Of a stretch of 6,487 bases of DNA, positions 1-6,010 are shown piece after piece. The notes below the pieces were generated by a model. The model searched no databases. It was not told the DNA's origin and saw nothing but the letters and a program-made list of their open reading frames with translations. Numbering within the stretch: position 1 is the stretch's first letter; every line of letters begins with the position of its first letter. Source of the stretch: a bacterium (GTDB lineage: Bacteria; Elusimicrobiota; Elusimicrobia; UBA1565; UBA9628). The stretch spans positions 1 through 6,487 of the forward strand of contig JAJYFI010000100.1 in the NCBI GenBank assembly GCA_021790955.1, written 5' to 3'. Made by a program: the position numbers and the translations under genes.

Positions 1-506
1 TCGTTGGACGCCTCATTGAACCGCCGGATGAGCTCCTCGAAGATGTAGCCCATCTCGATGTTCGAGACTCTATCCGGGTGCAGGTCGATGTCGCAGAACT
101 TTGAAACGAGGAGATAGAGCCTGTCCGCCTTGTCGAGCTTGGCGATGTGCTCCTCGAAGCCGAAGTGCTCGATGATTTCGCGGGCCCGACTGGAGAAGCC
201 TTTGATGTAATTGGTCAGGTTCGCCGCGATGTTGTTCGGATCACCCTTGAGCCTCTGGAAGGTGAAGCGGCTCGTGTTGTGGAACTGCTGGCCGGCGACC
301 TTGTTGAGGATCGGTTCGACGTTCTTGAGCTTGCCGCCCTTGAGGCCCTGCGCCTTCTGAAGGACCTTCTCCTTGGTCGGATCGAGAACGCAGTCGAGGC
401 GACGAAGGACCGTCATGGGAAGCATCACGTCCTTGTATTGGTTGGGACGGTATGGGCCGCGCAGGAGATCCGCGACCGACCAGATGAAGCTCGTCTGCTC
501 AGTCAT
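1..506 (-). CDS. hsdM: Type I restriction-modification system methyltransferase subunit HsdM, N-terminal part (runs off the left edge)
   Basis: The 168 visible residues are the N-terminal helical domain of HsdM, the subunit that carries the adenine methyltransferase activity of type I R-M complexes and works with HsdS and HsdR. The family signature is clear near the start: FIWSVADLLRG at residues 7-17, then a YKDVMLPMTVLRRLD run at 24-38. Just before the edge, MGYIFEELIRRFNE (152-165) is the segment that normally leads into the SAM-dependent catalytic domain. The catalytic motifs (SAM-binding loop and NPPF/Y) would lie beyond the edge, so activity cannot be judged. The ATG at 506 fits the usual HsdM N-terminus. 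It sits inside the end of the wecA-like gene (shared bases ATGACTGA), with no Shine-Dalgarno sequence, so translation may be coupled. By hand count 100 of the first 180 bases are G or C, lower than samples of the neighbouring genes (62-67% or more). hsdS and hsdR are not in the window. Confidence 0.93.
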   Translation of the reverse strand, partial: MTEQTSFIWSVADLLRGPYRPNQYKDVMLPMTVLRRLDCVLDPTKEKVLQKAQGLKGGKLKNVEPILNKVAGQQFHNTSRFTFQRLKGDPNNIAANLTNYIKGFSSRAREIIEHFGFEEHIAKLDKADRLYLLVSKFCDIDLHPDRVSNIEMGYIFEELIRRFNEASN

Positions 507-1533
507 GCACCGGAATATGCCATAAAAACTCGGCGACCGCGAGGACGACCGCCGCGACGCCCGCGCCGACCGCGAGCGCCCCCTTCATGCTGAGGGCGGT
601 CAGGAGAAAGCCGCCGAAACCCAGCGCCACGGAGGCCAAGGCCGCGAAGAGGACAATCGCCCTGCGGCTCCAGCCGGCCGTTTCAAGCCTCAGGGCGAAG
701 TGGTCCTTGGAGCCCAAAAAGGGCGAACGCCCCTTGCGCAGGCGCAGGGCCGCGACGAAAATCGTGTCGAAGATGGGGACGAGCAGGATCATGATCGGCG
801 CGTAGACCCCCACGGGGTTGACGGCGCTGTAGTTGGTGCCGAGCGAGATCGCCGCGAGGGCGAATCCCAGGACGAGGCTCCCCGAGTCTCCCATGAAGAT
901 CTTGCGCCGGGAGGAGAAGTTCCAAGGGAGAAATCCCAGCGCCGCGCCGGCCAAGGCCGCGGAGGCGAAATTGACGTAGAGCTGTTCGCCCGGAAGCGCG
1001 ATCATGAGGAAGGCCAGGCTCGCGACGGCGGCCTGGCTCGCGGAGAGCCCGTCCATGACGTCGATGATGTTGAAGGCGTTCGTCACGCCGACCACCCAGA
1101 GCACCGTGAGGACCACCGCGACGGGGGCGGGCGAGATGAAGCGGATGCGCACTCCGGCGGCGACAAGGACGAGCGCCGCGGCGATCTGGACGATGAATTT
1201 GAGGCGAAATCCCACGCCGCCCGGCTTGTGGATGTCGTCGACGGCTCCGAGCGCGAAGACGAGCGAGCCGCCGAGAAGGAGAGCGCGCAGGGTGTGGAGC
1301 GTCCCCGAGGGAAAGTGAGTCAGGAAACGCAGGAGGGACAGCGTCAGGGCGTAAGAGAGGAATATGGCCGCTCCTCCCAGCACCGGGGTCGCGATCGCGT
1401 GGGTCTTGATCGGGGTCGAGGGATGGTCCACCCAGCCGAATCTTAAAGCCAGAAGGCGCGCCAGCGGGCTGGACAGCGCCGAGACGGCGAAGGAGAAGGC
1501 GACGGCCAGGATATAGACTTTCAGGTCGGTCAT
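499..1533 (-). CDS. WecA/TagO/MraY-family polyprenyl-phosphate sugar-1-phosphate transferase
   Basis: This 344-aa multispanning membrane protein belongs to the family that transfers a sugar-1-phosphate, usually GlcNAc-1-P, from a UDP-sugar to polyprenyl phosphate on the cytoplasmic face, the first step of many surface-glycan pathways. Motifs appear in order: GWVDHP near 33-38, a GG after a proline at 50-54, the catalytic Asp pair GAVDD at 96-100, NAFNIIDVMDGLS at 152-164 (Asp158 and Asp161), FMGDSGS at 213-219, and PIFDT at 253-257. About ten hydrophobic segments are seen. The last cytoplasmic loop, GRSPFLGSKDHFALRL (268-283), keeps one His (278) where WecA and MraY usually have a His-rich motif, so the sugar cannot be assigned. 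The length is normal. NAFN..D.MDGL favours WecA/TagO over peptidoglycan MraY, and the glycosyltransferase neighbours agree. The ATG overlaps the preceding stop by ATGA, with no Shine-Dalgarno sequence. Confidence 0.93.
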   Translation of the reverse strand: MTDLKVYILAVAFSFAVSALSSPLARLLALRFGWVDHPSTPIKTHAIATPVLGGAAIFLSYALTLSLLRFLTHFPSGTLHTLRALLLGGSLVFALGAVDDIHKPGGVGFRLKFIVQIAAALVLVAAGVRIRFISPAPVAVVLTVLWVVGVTNAFNIIDVMDGLSASQAAVASLAFLMIALPGEQLYVNFASAALAGAALGFLPWNFSSRRKIFMGDSGSLVLGFALAAISLGTNYSAVNPVGVYAPIMILLVPIFDTIFVAALRLRKGRSPFLGSKDHFALRLETAGWSRRAIVLFAALASVALGFGGFLLTALSMKGALAVGAGVAAVVLAVAEFLWHIPVHD

Positions 1534-3500
1534 GGGAGGAGGGAAAGGACGCAGCCCGGGGCGCGGAAGACGGGCTTGAGGAAGCTCCGTTCAAGACCCG
1601 ACCAATTGCGCCGTCCGCGCTCCGTCAAGGCGGGCTTGAGCGCCGCGTCGAGCCGCGCCGCTTCCCGCGGGACATCGAGGACGGCGGAGAATCCGGCTTC
1701 CCGAAGGCGCCCGGCGAGCCCCTCCGGGCTCCGGGCCTCGTTGGCCCAGGCGCGGCAGCGGTTGGGCGCGAAGAGCGTCGCGGCCTCGCGCTCGCGGCGG
1801 ACGCCGTAGCTTCGCTGCTCGCCCACGATCAGGATTTTAACATTTGAGGGCAGCCGCTCCCGGGCGAAAGCCGCGCAGGGATAATAGTCGAGCCGCCGCG
1901 AGAGAAAGCTCTCGCGATCCTCGGCGCCCAAGAGAACGCCCGGGGTTTGAAAAAGGCTCTGAATATAGAGGAAGAGCAGAATGTGGCAGGCCGCGAGGAG
2001 GCCGACCGCCAAGGCGAGCGGCGTCCCCCAGACCGCGGGCCTGGGGGCGAGTTTCTCCTCCCAAAATCGCGCCAGGCCCACCCCGGAAACGATCGCGAAA
2101 AGGGGCGCCGTCACGGTCAAGAACCGGAAGACGACGCCCGTCAGGAACCAGGCGCCCAGGTAGGCCAGCAGGAAAATCGAGAGCCCGCGAAGGAATCGGT
2201 CCCGTCGCGCGGCCCAGAGGCCCAAAGGGAAAAGCCACAAGACGAGATCCCATCCCGGCCCGCCCAGGACGTCCATGCCGCGCCCGAAGCGCCGGCTGTT
2301 GGAAACAAGGAGAAAGGGAAGGGACGCCGCGTCCCGAAGGAGCCTGCCGCCATGGCCGTACTCGGTGAGCGCCTGGAAATAGCCCCCCGCCGCCGCCGCG
2401 CTCCATCCCGTCTGGGTCGCGTGAAAGAACCGCGAGAAGAACGGAAAGAAGGGATCCCCGACCTCGATCGCGTTCTTGAGAAGCCACGGCAGGAAGACCG
2501 AGGCCGTGATCCCGGAGTAAAGGAGGAGGTCGGCCGCCGCGGCGGCCCGGCGCTCGCGGCTCGATCGCAAGAGCCTCGCCAAAAGCCAGAGCCCCAGAAG
2601 CCCGGCCGTGATGCCCGCGTAGTACTTGGCGCCCAGCGCGAACCCCGTCGCGATCCCTGAGAGAGCGAGCCAGCGCCTCTCCTCCAGTTCCCGCCAGCGC
2701 AGGAAGGCGAGGGCGGCGCTCGTCGTCCACAGCATGACGAGGGGTTCCGCGTAGCTGGTCGAGACGAGAAGCATCGCCGCCGTATGAGTCGCGAGGAAAA
2801 AGGCGGCGAAGAAAGCCGCCTGGTTGCCGGCAAGGCGGCGCGCGGTCCACAAGACGAGCCTCAGGCAGGCCGCGAAGGCCGCCACGGAGAGGAGTTGGGC
2901 CGCGAGATCCGAGCGCCAGAGAAGCGCGAGGGAAAAAAGCATCTCGGCGTTTTGCGGGAAATGGGAGTAGAGGAGCCAGTCCGCCCGCGCCAGGCCCCTG
3001 GCCTTGACGTAGATTTCGGGAAGGACGAGATGGTAGACCAGGGAATCGTATTGGTGGGGCGGCGCGAAGGCGAAGACGGCGGCGAGCGAGGCGGGCAAGA
3101 GGATCGCGAGCGCGCGCCAGGGGCGACCGCGAAGAAAGGAGAACCCTTCCCGGAAACCCTGGAGCAGGGCCTGCGCCTCCGTGGCGCCTAGAAGGGTGAA
3201 GGCCAGGAGAATTCCCCCCGCCGCGAGCGAGTCCAGTCGGTGGAGAGACGCGAGGCCGAGGAGAGCCAGGCTCAGCGCCCCGAGCCCCAAGGGCAGGGCC
3301 CAGGCGCTTCGTTCGAAGGCGTCGGTGTCCTCGTCCAACCGCATCCATCGCAAGGCTTTGAGCCCCGCGAGGACGCAGGGGAGGAGGATCGCGGCCGCGG
3401 CGAGAGCCGCCTTGAAAACGGGGACGGAGGCCGCCTGGAAATAGGAGGCCCAAATCCCGGCGGCGAACAGGAGGGTGGCGAGGCCGTAGGCGAGGCTCAT
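1530..3500 (-). CDS. GT-C fold integral membrane glycosyltransferase (PMT/ArnT-like), 656 aa
   Basis: This is a large membrane protein with about a dozen hydrophobic segments followed by a soluble C-terminal part of about 130 residues. The architecture is that of GT-C glycosyltransferases, which move a sugar from a polyprenyl-phosphate donor to an acceptor outside the cytoplasmic membrane. The motif-bearing extracytoplasmic loop reads PPHQYDSLVYHL at residues 147-158. Asp152 is the best candidate for the catalytic acid/base or metal-binding residue. It is followed by YSHFPQNAEMLF (178-189) and later a TSYAEP segment, all seen in this PMT-like group. I chose ATG 3500, which starts the first membrane helix 7 bases after the upstream GT2 stop. 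A TTG at 3524 would add eight residues and overlap that gene. No clear Shine-Dalgarno sequence is seen at either. The gene ends in an ATGA overlap with the wecA-like gene. Acceptor and sugar are unknown, and an O-antigen ligase or polymerase role is less likely. Confidence 0.85.
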   Translation of the reverse strand: MSLAYGLATLLFAAGIWASYFQAASVPVFKAALAAAAILLPCVLAGLKALRWMRLDEDTDAFERSAWALPLGLGALSLALLGLASLHRLDSLAAGGILLAFTLLGATEAQALLQGFREGFSFLRGRPWRALAILLPASLAAVFAFAPPHQYDSLVYHLVLPEIYVKARGLARADWLLYSHFPQNAEMLFSLALLWRSDLAAQLLSVAAFAACLRLVLWTARRLAGNQAAFFAAFFLATHTAAMLLVSTSYAEPLVMLWTTSAALAFLRWRELEERRWLALSGIATGFALGAKYYAGITAGLLGLWLLARLLRSSRERRAAAAADLLLYSGITASVFLPWLLKNAIEVGDPFFPFFSRFFHATQTGWSAAAAGGYFQALTEYGHGGRLLRDAASLPFLLVSNSRRFGRGMDVLGGPGWDLVLWLFPLGLWAARRDRFLRGLSIFLLAYLGAWFLTGVVFRFLTVTAPLFAIVSGVGLARFWEEKLAPRPAVWGTPLALAVGLLAACHILLFLYIQSLFQTPGVLLGAEDRESFLSRRLDYYPCAAFARERLPSNVKILIVGEQRSYGVRREREAATLFAPNRCRAWANEARSPEGLAGRLREAGFSAVLDVPREAARLDAALKPALTERGRRNWSGLERSFLKPVFRAPGCVLSLLP

Positions 3501-3507
3501 GCCGTCA

Positions 3508-4245
3508 CTAAACCCTGGTGACAAACGACTTCGATCGCCGCAAGCCCCAGCGGTGGAGGAGATAGGCCGCGAGGGCCGCGAGGGTCGAGAGGCCGTAGAC
3601 CACGCTGCGGCGAAAATCGATCGATGACGCCTCGGGGAAGTAGCGGGCGCCCACGGGCACGTCGCCCAGGCGGAATCCCATGAGGGAGGCCTGAAGGAGA
3701 AATTGCTGGTCGAAGACGAAATCGTCGGAATTGGATTCCCAGGGGACGGTCTCGAGGACCTTGCGGGAATAGGCCCGCAGGCCGGAATGCCACTCGCCCA
3801 GGTTTTCCCCCGTCGCCAGGTTTTCGGCGATCGTGAGAAGGCGGTTGGCGAGGTATTTGTAGAGCGGCATCCCGCCCTCGAGAGCCTCCCGGCGCGTGCG
3901 GATGCGGTTGCCCAGGACCACGTCGCACACCCCGGAGGCGATGAGATCGGACAGAACGGGGGCCAGGCGGGCGTCGTACTGGTAGTCGGGATGGATCATG
4001 ACGATCACGTCCGCGCCGCGGGCCAGGGCCTCCCGATAGCAGGTCTTTTGATTGGCCCCGTAGCCGCGGTTCTGCTCGTGACGGATGACGAGGAGGCCCA
4101 GGGATCGGGCGAGCTCCGCCGTGCGGTCCCGCGAGGCGTCGTCCACGAGGACGATCTCGTCGGCGGCGCCGGCCGGTATGTCGCGCAACGTCTTCTCGAG
4201 AGTTTTCTCCGCGTTGTAGGCCGGCAGGACGACGATCGTTTTCAT
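3508..4245 (-). CDS. GT2 family glycosyltransferase, polyprenyl-phosphate sugar synthase-like, 245 aa
   Basis: This is a GT-A fold inverting glycosyltransferase resembling dolichyl/polyprenyl-phosphate mannose or glucose synthases. It probably moves a sugar from a nucleotide-sugar to polyprenyl phosphate on the cytoplasmic face, making the donor used by GT-C enzymes. The N-terminus begins directly with the nucleotide-binding strand, VVLPAYNAEKTL (5-16). It continues with VDDASRDRT (34-42), NRGYGANQKTCY (59-70), MIHPDYQYD (83-91, in the DxD position), GNRIRTRRE (112-120) and the acceptor-side GEWHSGLRAYSR (150-161) and SDDFVFDQQFL (173-183). One hydrophobic stretch near 214-230 may anchor the C-terminus. 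The ATG at 4245 overlaps the upstream stop by ATGA. The frame stays open much further upstream, but that extension is arginine- and proline-rich shadow coding. No Shine-Dalgarno sequence is visible. The position between two GT-C genes supports donor synthesis; the sugar is not determinable. Confidence 0.92.
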   Translation of the reverse strand: MKTIVVLPAYNAEKTLEKTLRDIPAGAADEIVLVDDASRDRTAELARSLGLLVIRHEQNRGYGANQKTCYREALARGADVIVMIHPDYQYDARLAPVLSDLIASGVCDVVLGNRIRTRREALEGGMPLYKYLANRLLTIAENLATGENLGEWHSGLRAYSRKVLETVPWESNSDDFVFDQQFLLQASLMGFRLGDVPVGARYFPEASSIDFRRSVVYGLSTLAALAAYLLHRWGLRRSKSFVTRV

Positions 4246-5915
4246 GGAAGGCGGCGTCGGGACGTGGGCTTGAGGTCGTAGACGCTGATTTCGGGGCCGA
4301 CGATCTTGCCCGGAGCGGGCTCGAATCGCGCGATGAGCCGTCCGGCGGAGCGGACGTCGGAGAAAAAGCTGCCCAACTCCGGGGAGCTTTCGGGGCCGGC
4401 GCCGTAGCTTGAGAGCATGACGTATCGGATTTTTCTTTTGCGCAGTCCCGCGAGATCGGGTCGGACGTCGAGAATCGGGGTGTCGGCATGGGAGAGCTTG
4501 ACGAGAGAAGGATTCGTGAAGATGTCCTCCGCCGAGCGCGGCAAGAGCCACACCCGGTATCCCCCGCCGGGATGGCCGCGGAGCATGGCGGCGTAGAGGC
4601 GGCTTCGAGGGGAGCCCGACGCCTTGGTCTTGGCGTAGAGCTCCTCCACCTCCGCATTCTCCATGGGAAGCCGCGGCTCCGAGTGCGGCTGATCGGCGAG
4701 GATGACGGCTCCCGCCGGGATATGCGCCTCGATCCACGAGCCCGCGGCGTCCCGGGTGTCCGGCAGGGATTCGCGGCGGGCGTGCGCCCATGACGCCGCG
4801 AGCCCCGGACCGGCGACGAGGAAAGCCGCGAGAAGAGTCTCCCAGGACGTCCAGCCCGCGGCGAGCTCGGAGAGGCCGGCTGCCGCCGCAAGAGCCAGGC
4901 CGGGGTAGACGGCTAAAGAATAGCGAGGCATCCCTCCGTCGTACTGCGAGACGAGAAGCAGGAGATAGAGGGCGGGGGCGGAGAGAAGAAAGAGGGCGAG
5001 GCGGCGATTCCGGCGCTGGAAGGCCAGGGAGAAAATTCCCCATGCCGCGGCGAGGCCGGCCAGAAGCCAGGGTCCCGCGAAATGCAGATCGTTTCCCAGG
5101 ATTCGTCCGGCCATCTCCCAGCGGCTGAAAGAAAGGCCGGCATAGATGGCGGAAAAATCGTGAAGGGTCGCCCAGAATGTCCTCGGTTCGAGGAGGCAGT
5201 AGGGCGATCCTAGAAAAAACGACAGGAAGGCCGCGGCCGCTCCTTCCCAGAGCCAGCGCTTGGCGGGGCGGCGCGGGCTCAGCGCGTGGGCCGCCGGCAG
5301 GATCACGGACAAAGGGAGCGCCGTATACTGAGAGGCGGCGGCCAAACCGAGGAAGGCGCCGCAAGCCCAATGGGAGGCGCGGGTCGATTCCATCAGGACC
5401 CGAAGCCCCCACAGCCAAGCGCAAGCCGACAAGAAAAGCATGAGGTTGTCCGGCTTCGCCGTGTGGGAAAGGTCGACCGTCAGCGGGGAGAAGGCGAGGA
5501 GCAGGAAGGCCCAGGGGAGGGCGTCCGATCGGTCGATGCGCCGCTGGGCGCGCCAGGCGACGAAGGCCGCCGCAATGGAGAAAATCGCCGAGAGGAGCCT
5601 GGCGATGAGAAGGAAGGAGGAAGGATCCCAGGCGTAAAGAGCGGCGAAGTCGTCGATCCCGTGCCTCAATCCCAATCCGGACCAGCCCAGGAAATAAATC
5701 CCGAAAAAGAAAAAGAGGAGATAGGGCCACAGCGTCGGGTATTTGAGCGCATAGGGCTTGAGCGTTCCCGCCCCGAAGGAAACCGCGAGGTGGAGGATGT
5801 GAGGCTCATCGGCGTTGTAGGTGCCCGGAAATCCCGCCGTGACGCCGCGGAGGCGCACGAGGACGGCGAGCGTTAAAGCCAAACTCCAGAGGCCGTTTAG
5901 CCGGCTTCGCGACAT
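4242..5915 (-). CDS. GT-C fold integral membrane glycosyltransferase (PMT_2/GT39-like), 557 aa
   Basis: This is the first gene of the minus-strand operon. The 557-aa protein starts with a membrane helix and an extracytoplasmic loop holding the GT-C acidic signature TYNADEPHI (32-40; Asp36-Glu37). Then come KYPTLWPYLL (58-67), matching the usual PMT-type second motif, and SHTAKPDNLML (150-160), matching a conserved Lys-Pro-Asp region of the same group. About ten to eleven hydrophobic segments follow, then a soluble C-terminal domain of about 180 residues, probably periplasmic. By family it should use a polyprenyl-phosphate sugar, plausibly made by the GT2 product encoded next. The acceptor is unknown. 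It is clearly distinct from the other GT-C protein here, with an Asp-Glu rather than Tyr-Asp-Ser signature, so the two are not recent duplicates. ATG 5915 is the first start in frame ahead of the helix and has no Shine-Dalgarno sequence. The gene ends in an ATGA overlap. Confidence 0.87.
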   Translation of the reverse strand: MSRSRLNGLWSLALTLAVLVRLRGVTAGFPGTYNADEPHILHLAVSFGAGTLKPYALKYPTLWPYLLFFFFGIYFLGWSGLGLRHGIDDFAALYAWDPSSFLLIARLLSAIFSIAAAFVAWRAQRRIDRSDALPWAFLLLAFSPLTVDLSHTAKPDNLMLFLSACAWLWGLRVLMESTRASHWACGAFLGLAAASQYTALPLSVILPAAHALSPRRPAKRWLWEGAAAAFLSFFLGSPYCLLEPRTFWATLHDFSAIYAGLSFSRWEMAGRILGNDLHFAGPWLLAGLAAAWGIFSLAFQRRNRRLALFLLSAPALYLLLLVSQYDGGMPRYSLAVYPGLALAAAAGLSELAAGWTSWETLLAAFLVAGPGLAASWAHARRESLPDTRDAAGSWIEAHIPAGAVILADQPHSEPRLPMENAEVEELYAKTKASGSPRSRLYAAMLRGHPGGGYRVWLLPRSAEDIFTNPSLVKLSHADTPILDVRPDLAGLRKRKIRYVMLSSYGAGPESSPELGSFFSDVRSAGRLIARFEPAPGKIVGPEISVYDLKPTSRRRLP

Positions 5916-5971
5916 CGCGGGATTCTAGCTATTTTTCGGCAATTCCGTGTTGCGTGGCGCCCGGCGCTGAT

Positions 5972-6000
5972 CTTATACGCGCGAAGAGAAATATCTATAA
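5972..6000 (-). promoter_or_regulatory. Possible overlapping promoter for the minus-strand glycan operon
   Basis: Read on the minus strand, TATAAG (5977-5972) matches five of six -10 positions, with TTATAG (6000-5995) 17 bases upstream as a weak -35. This places the two divergent promoters face-overlapping, each -10 lying in the other's -35 region. The leader would be about 50 nt. A rival minus-strand -10, TAGAAT at 5927-5922, lies only six bases before ATG 5915 and would give a leaderless mRNA, but I see no -35 for it. Confidence 0.35.
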
Positions 6001-6001
6001 T
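5973..6001 (+). promoter_or_regulatory. Sigma-70-type promoter for the plus-strand gene, with a perfect -10 box
   Basis: TATAAT at 5996-6001 is an exact -10 consensus. The hexamer 17 bases upstream, TTATAC at 5973-5978, is a poor -35 match sharing only the leading TT with TTGACA. The expected transcription start is about 6007-6010, right beside the ATG at 6011, so the mRNA would be leaderless or have only a few leader bases. The bases before the ATG (TAGCGCCCGT) contain no ribosome binding site, which fits. The -10 call is strong by sequence; activity is inferred. Confidence 0.55.
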
Positions 6002-6010
6002 AGCGCCCGT

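Larger units (their letters stand above)
5916..6010. promoter_or_regulatory. Divergent intergenic promoter region
   Basis: These 95 bases are the only real gap between genes in the window and separate the minus-strand glycan operon from the plus-strand GT2-like gene. The part from about 5971 to 6001 is AT-rich against the GC-rich background and holds -10-like boxes for both directions. A short inverted repeat, GCGCC-C-GGCGC at 5957-5967, could be an operator, but at 5-bp arms it could be chance. No Shine-Dalgarno sequence precedes either ATG. Confidence 0.6.

Noticed and set aside
147..593. Plus-strand open frame of 148 codons at the left end
   Set aside because: It lies opposite hsdM and the end of the wecA-like gene, and ends in an Arg/Pro-rich tail. 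It is an antisense shadow.
700..1446. Long plus-strand open frames opposite the wecA-like gene, with similar ones at 1947-2660 and 5286-5876
   Set aside because: They are charged, repetitive translations (Glu/Arg/Gly/Asp) typical of the antisense of GC-rich membrane-protein genes, with no promoter, ribosome site or domain.
1837..3453. Long minus-strand open frame of about 538 codons inside the 656-aa GT-C gene
   Set aside because: Its translation is low-complexity Arg/Gly/Pro-rich with no domain. The overlapping frame has clear membrane helices and GT-C motifs. High GC makes stops rare in alternative frames.
3500..3524. TTG start at 3524 for the 656-aa GT-C gene
   Set aside because: It would overlap the GT2 gene by 17 bases and add eight polar residues. 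ATG 3500 fits better with the first membrane helix and the stop 7 bases upstream.
3497..4891. Minus-strand open frame of about 464 codons spanning two genes
   Set aside because: It is Arg/Ser/Pro-rich, crosses from one confirmed gene into another and shows no family features.
4246..5730. In-frame upstream extension of the GT2 gene, giving a protein of about 740 residues
   Set aside because: The added part is Arg/Pro/Ser-rich shadow translation of the 557-aa GT-C gene, and the GT2 fold starts exactly at ATG 4245.
5957..5967. GCGCC-C-GGCGC inverted repeat as a transcription terminator
   Set aside because: The loop is a single base, no T-run follows on either strand, and it lies between divergent gene starts, where no terminator is expected. 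At most it is an operator.
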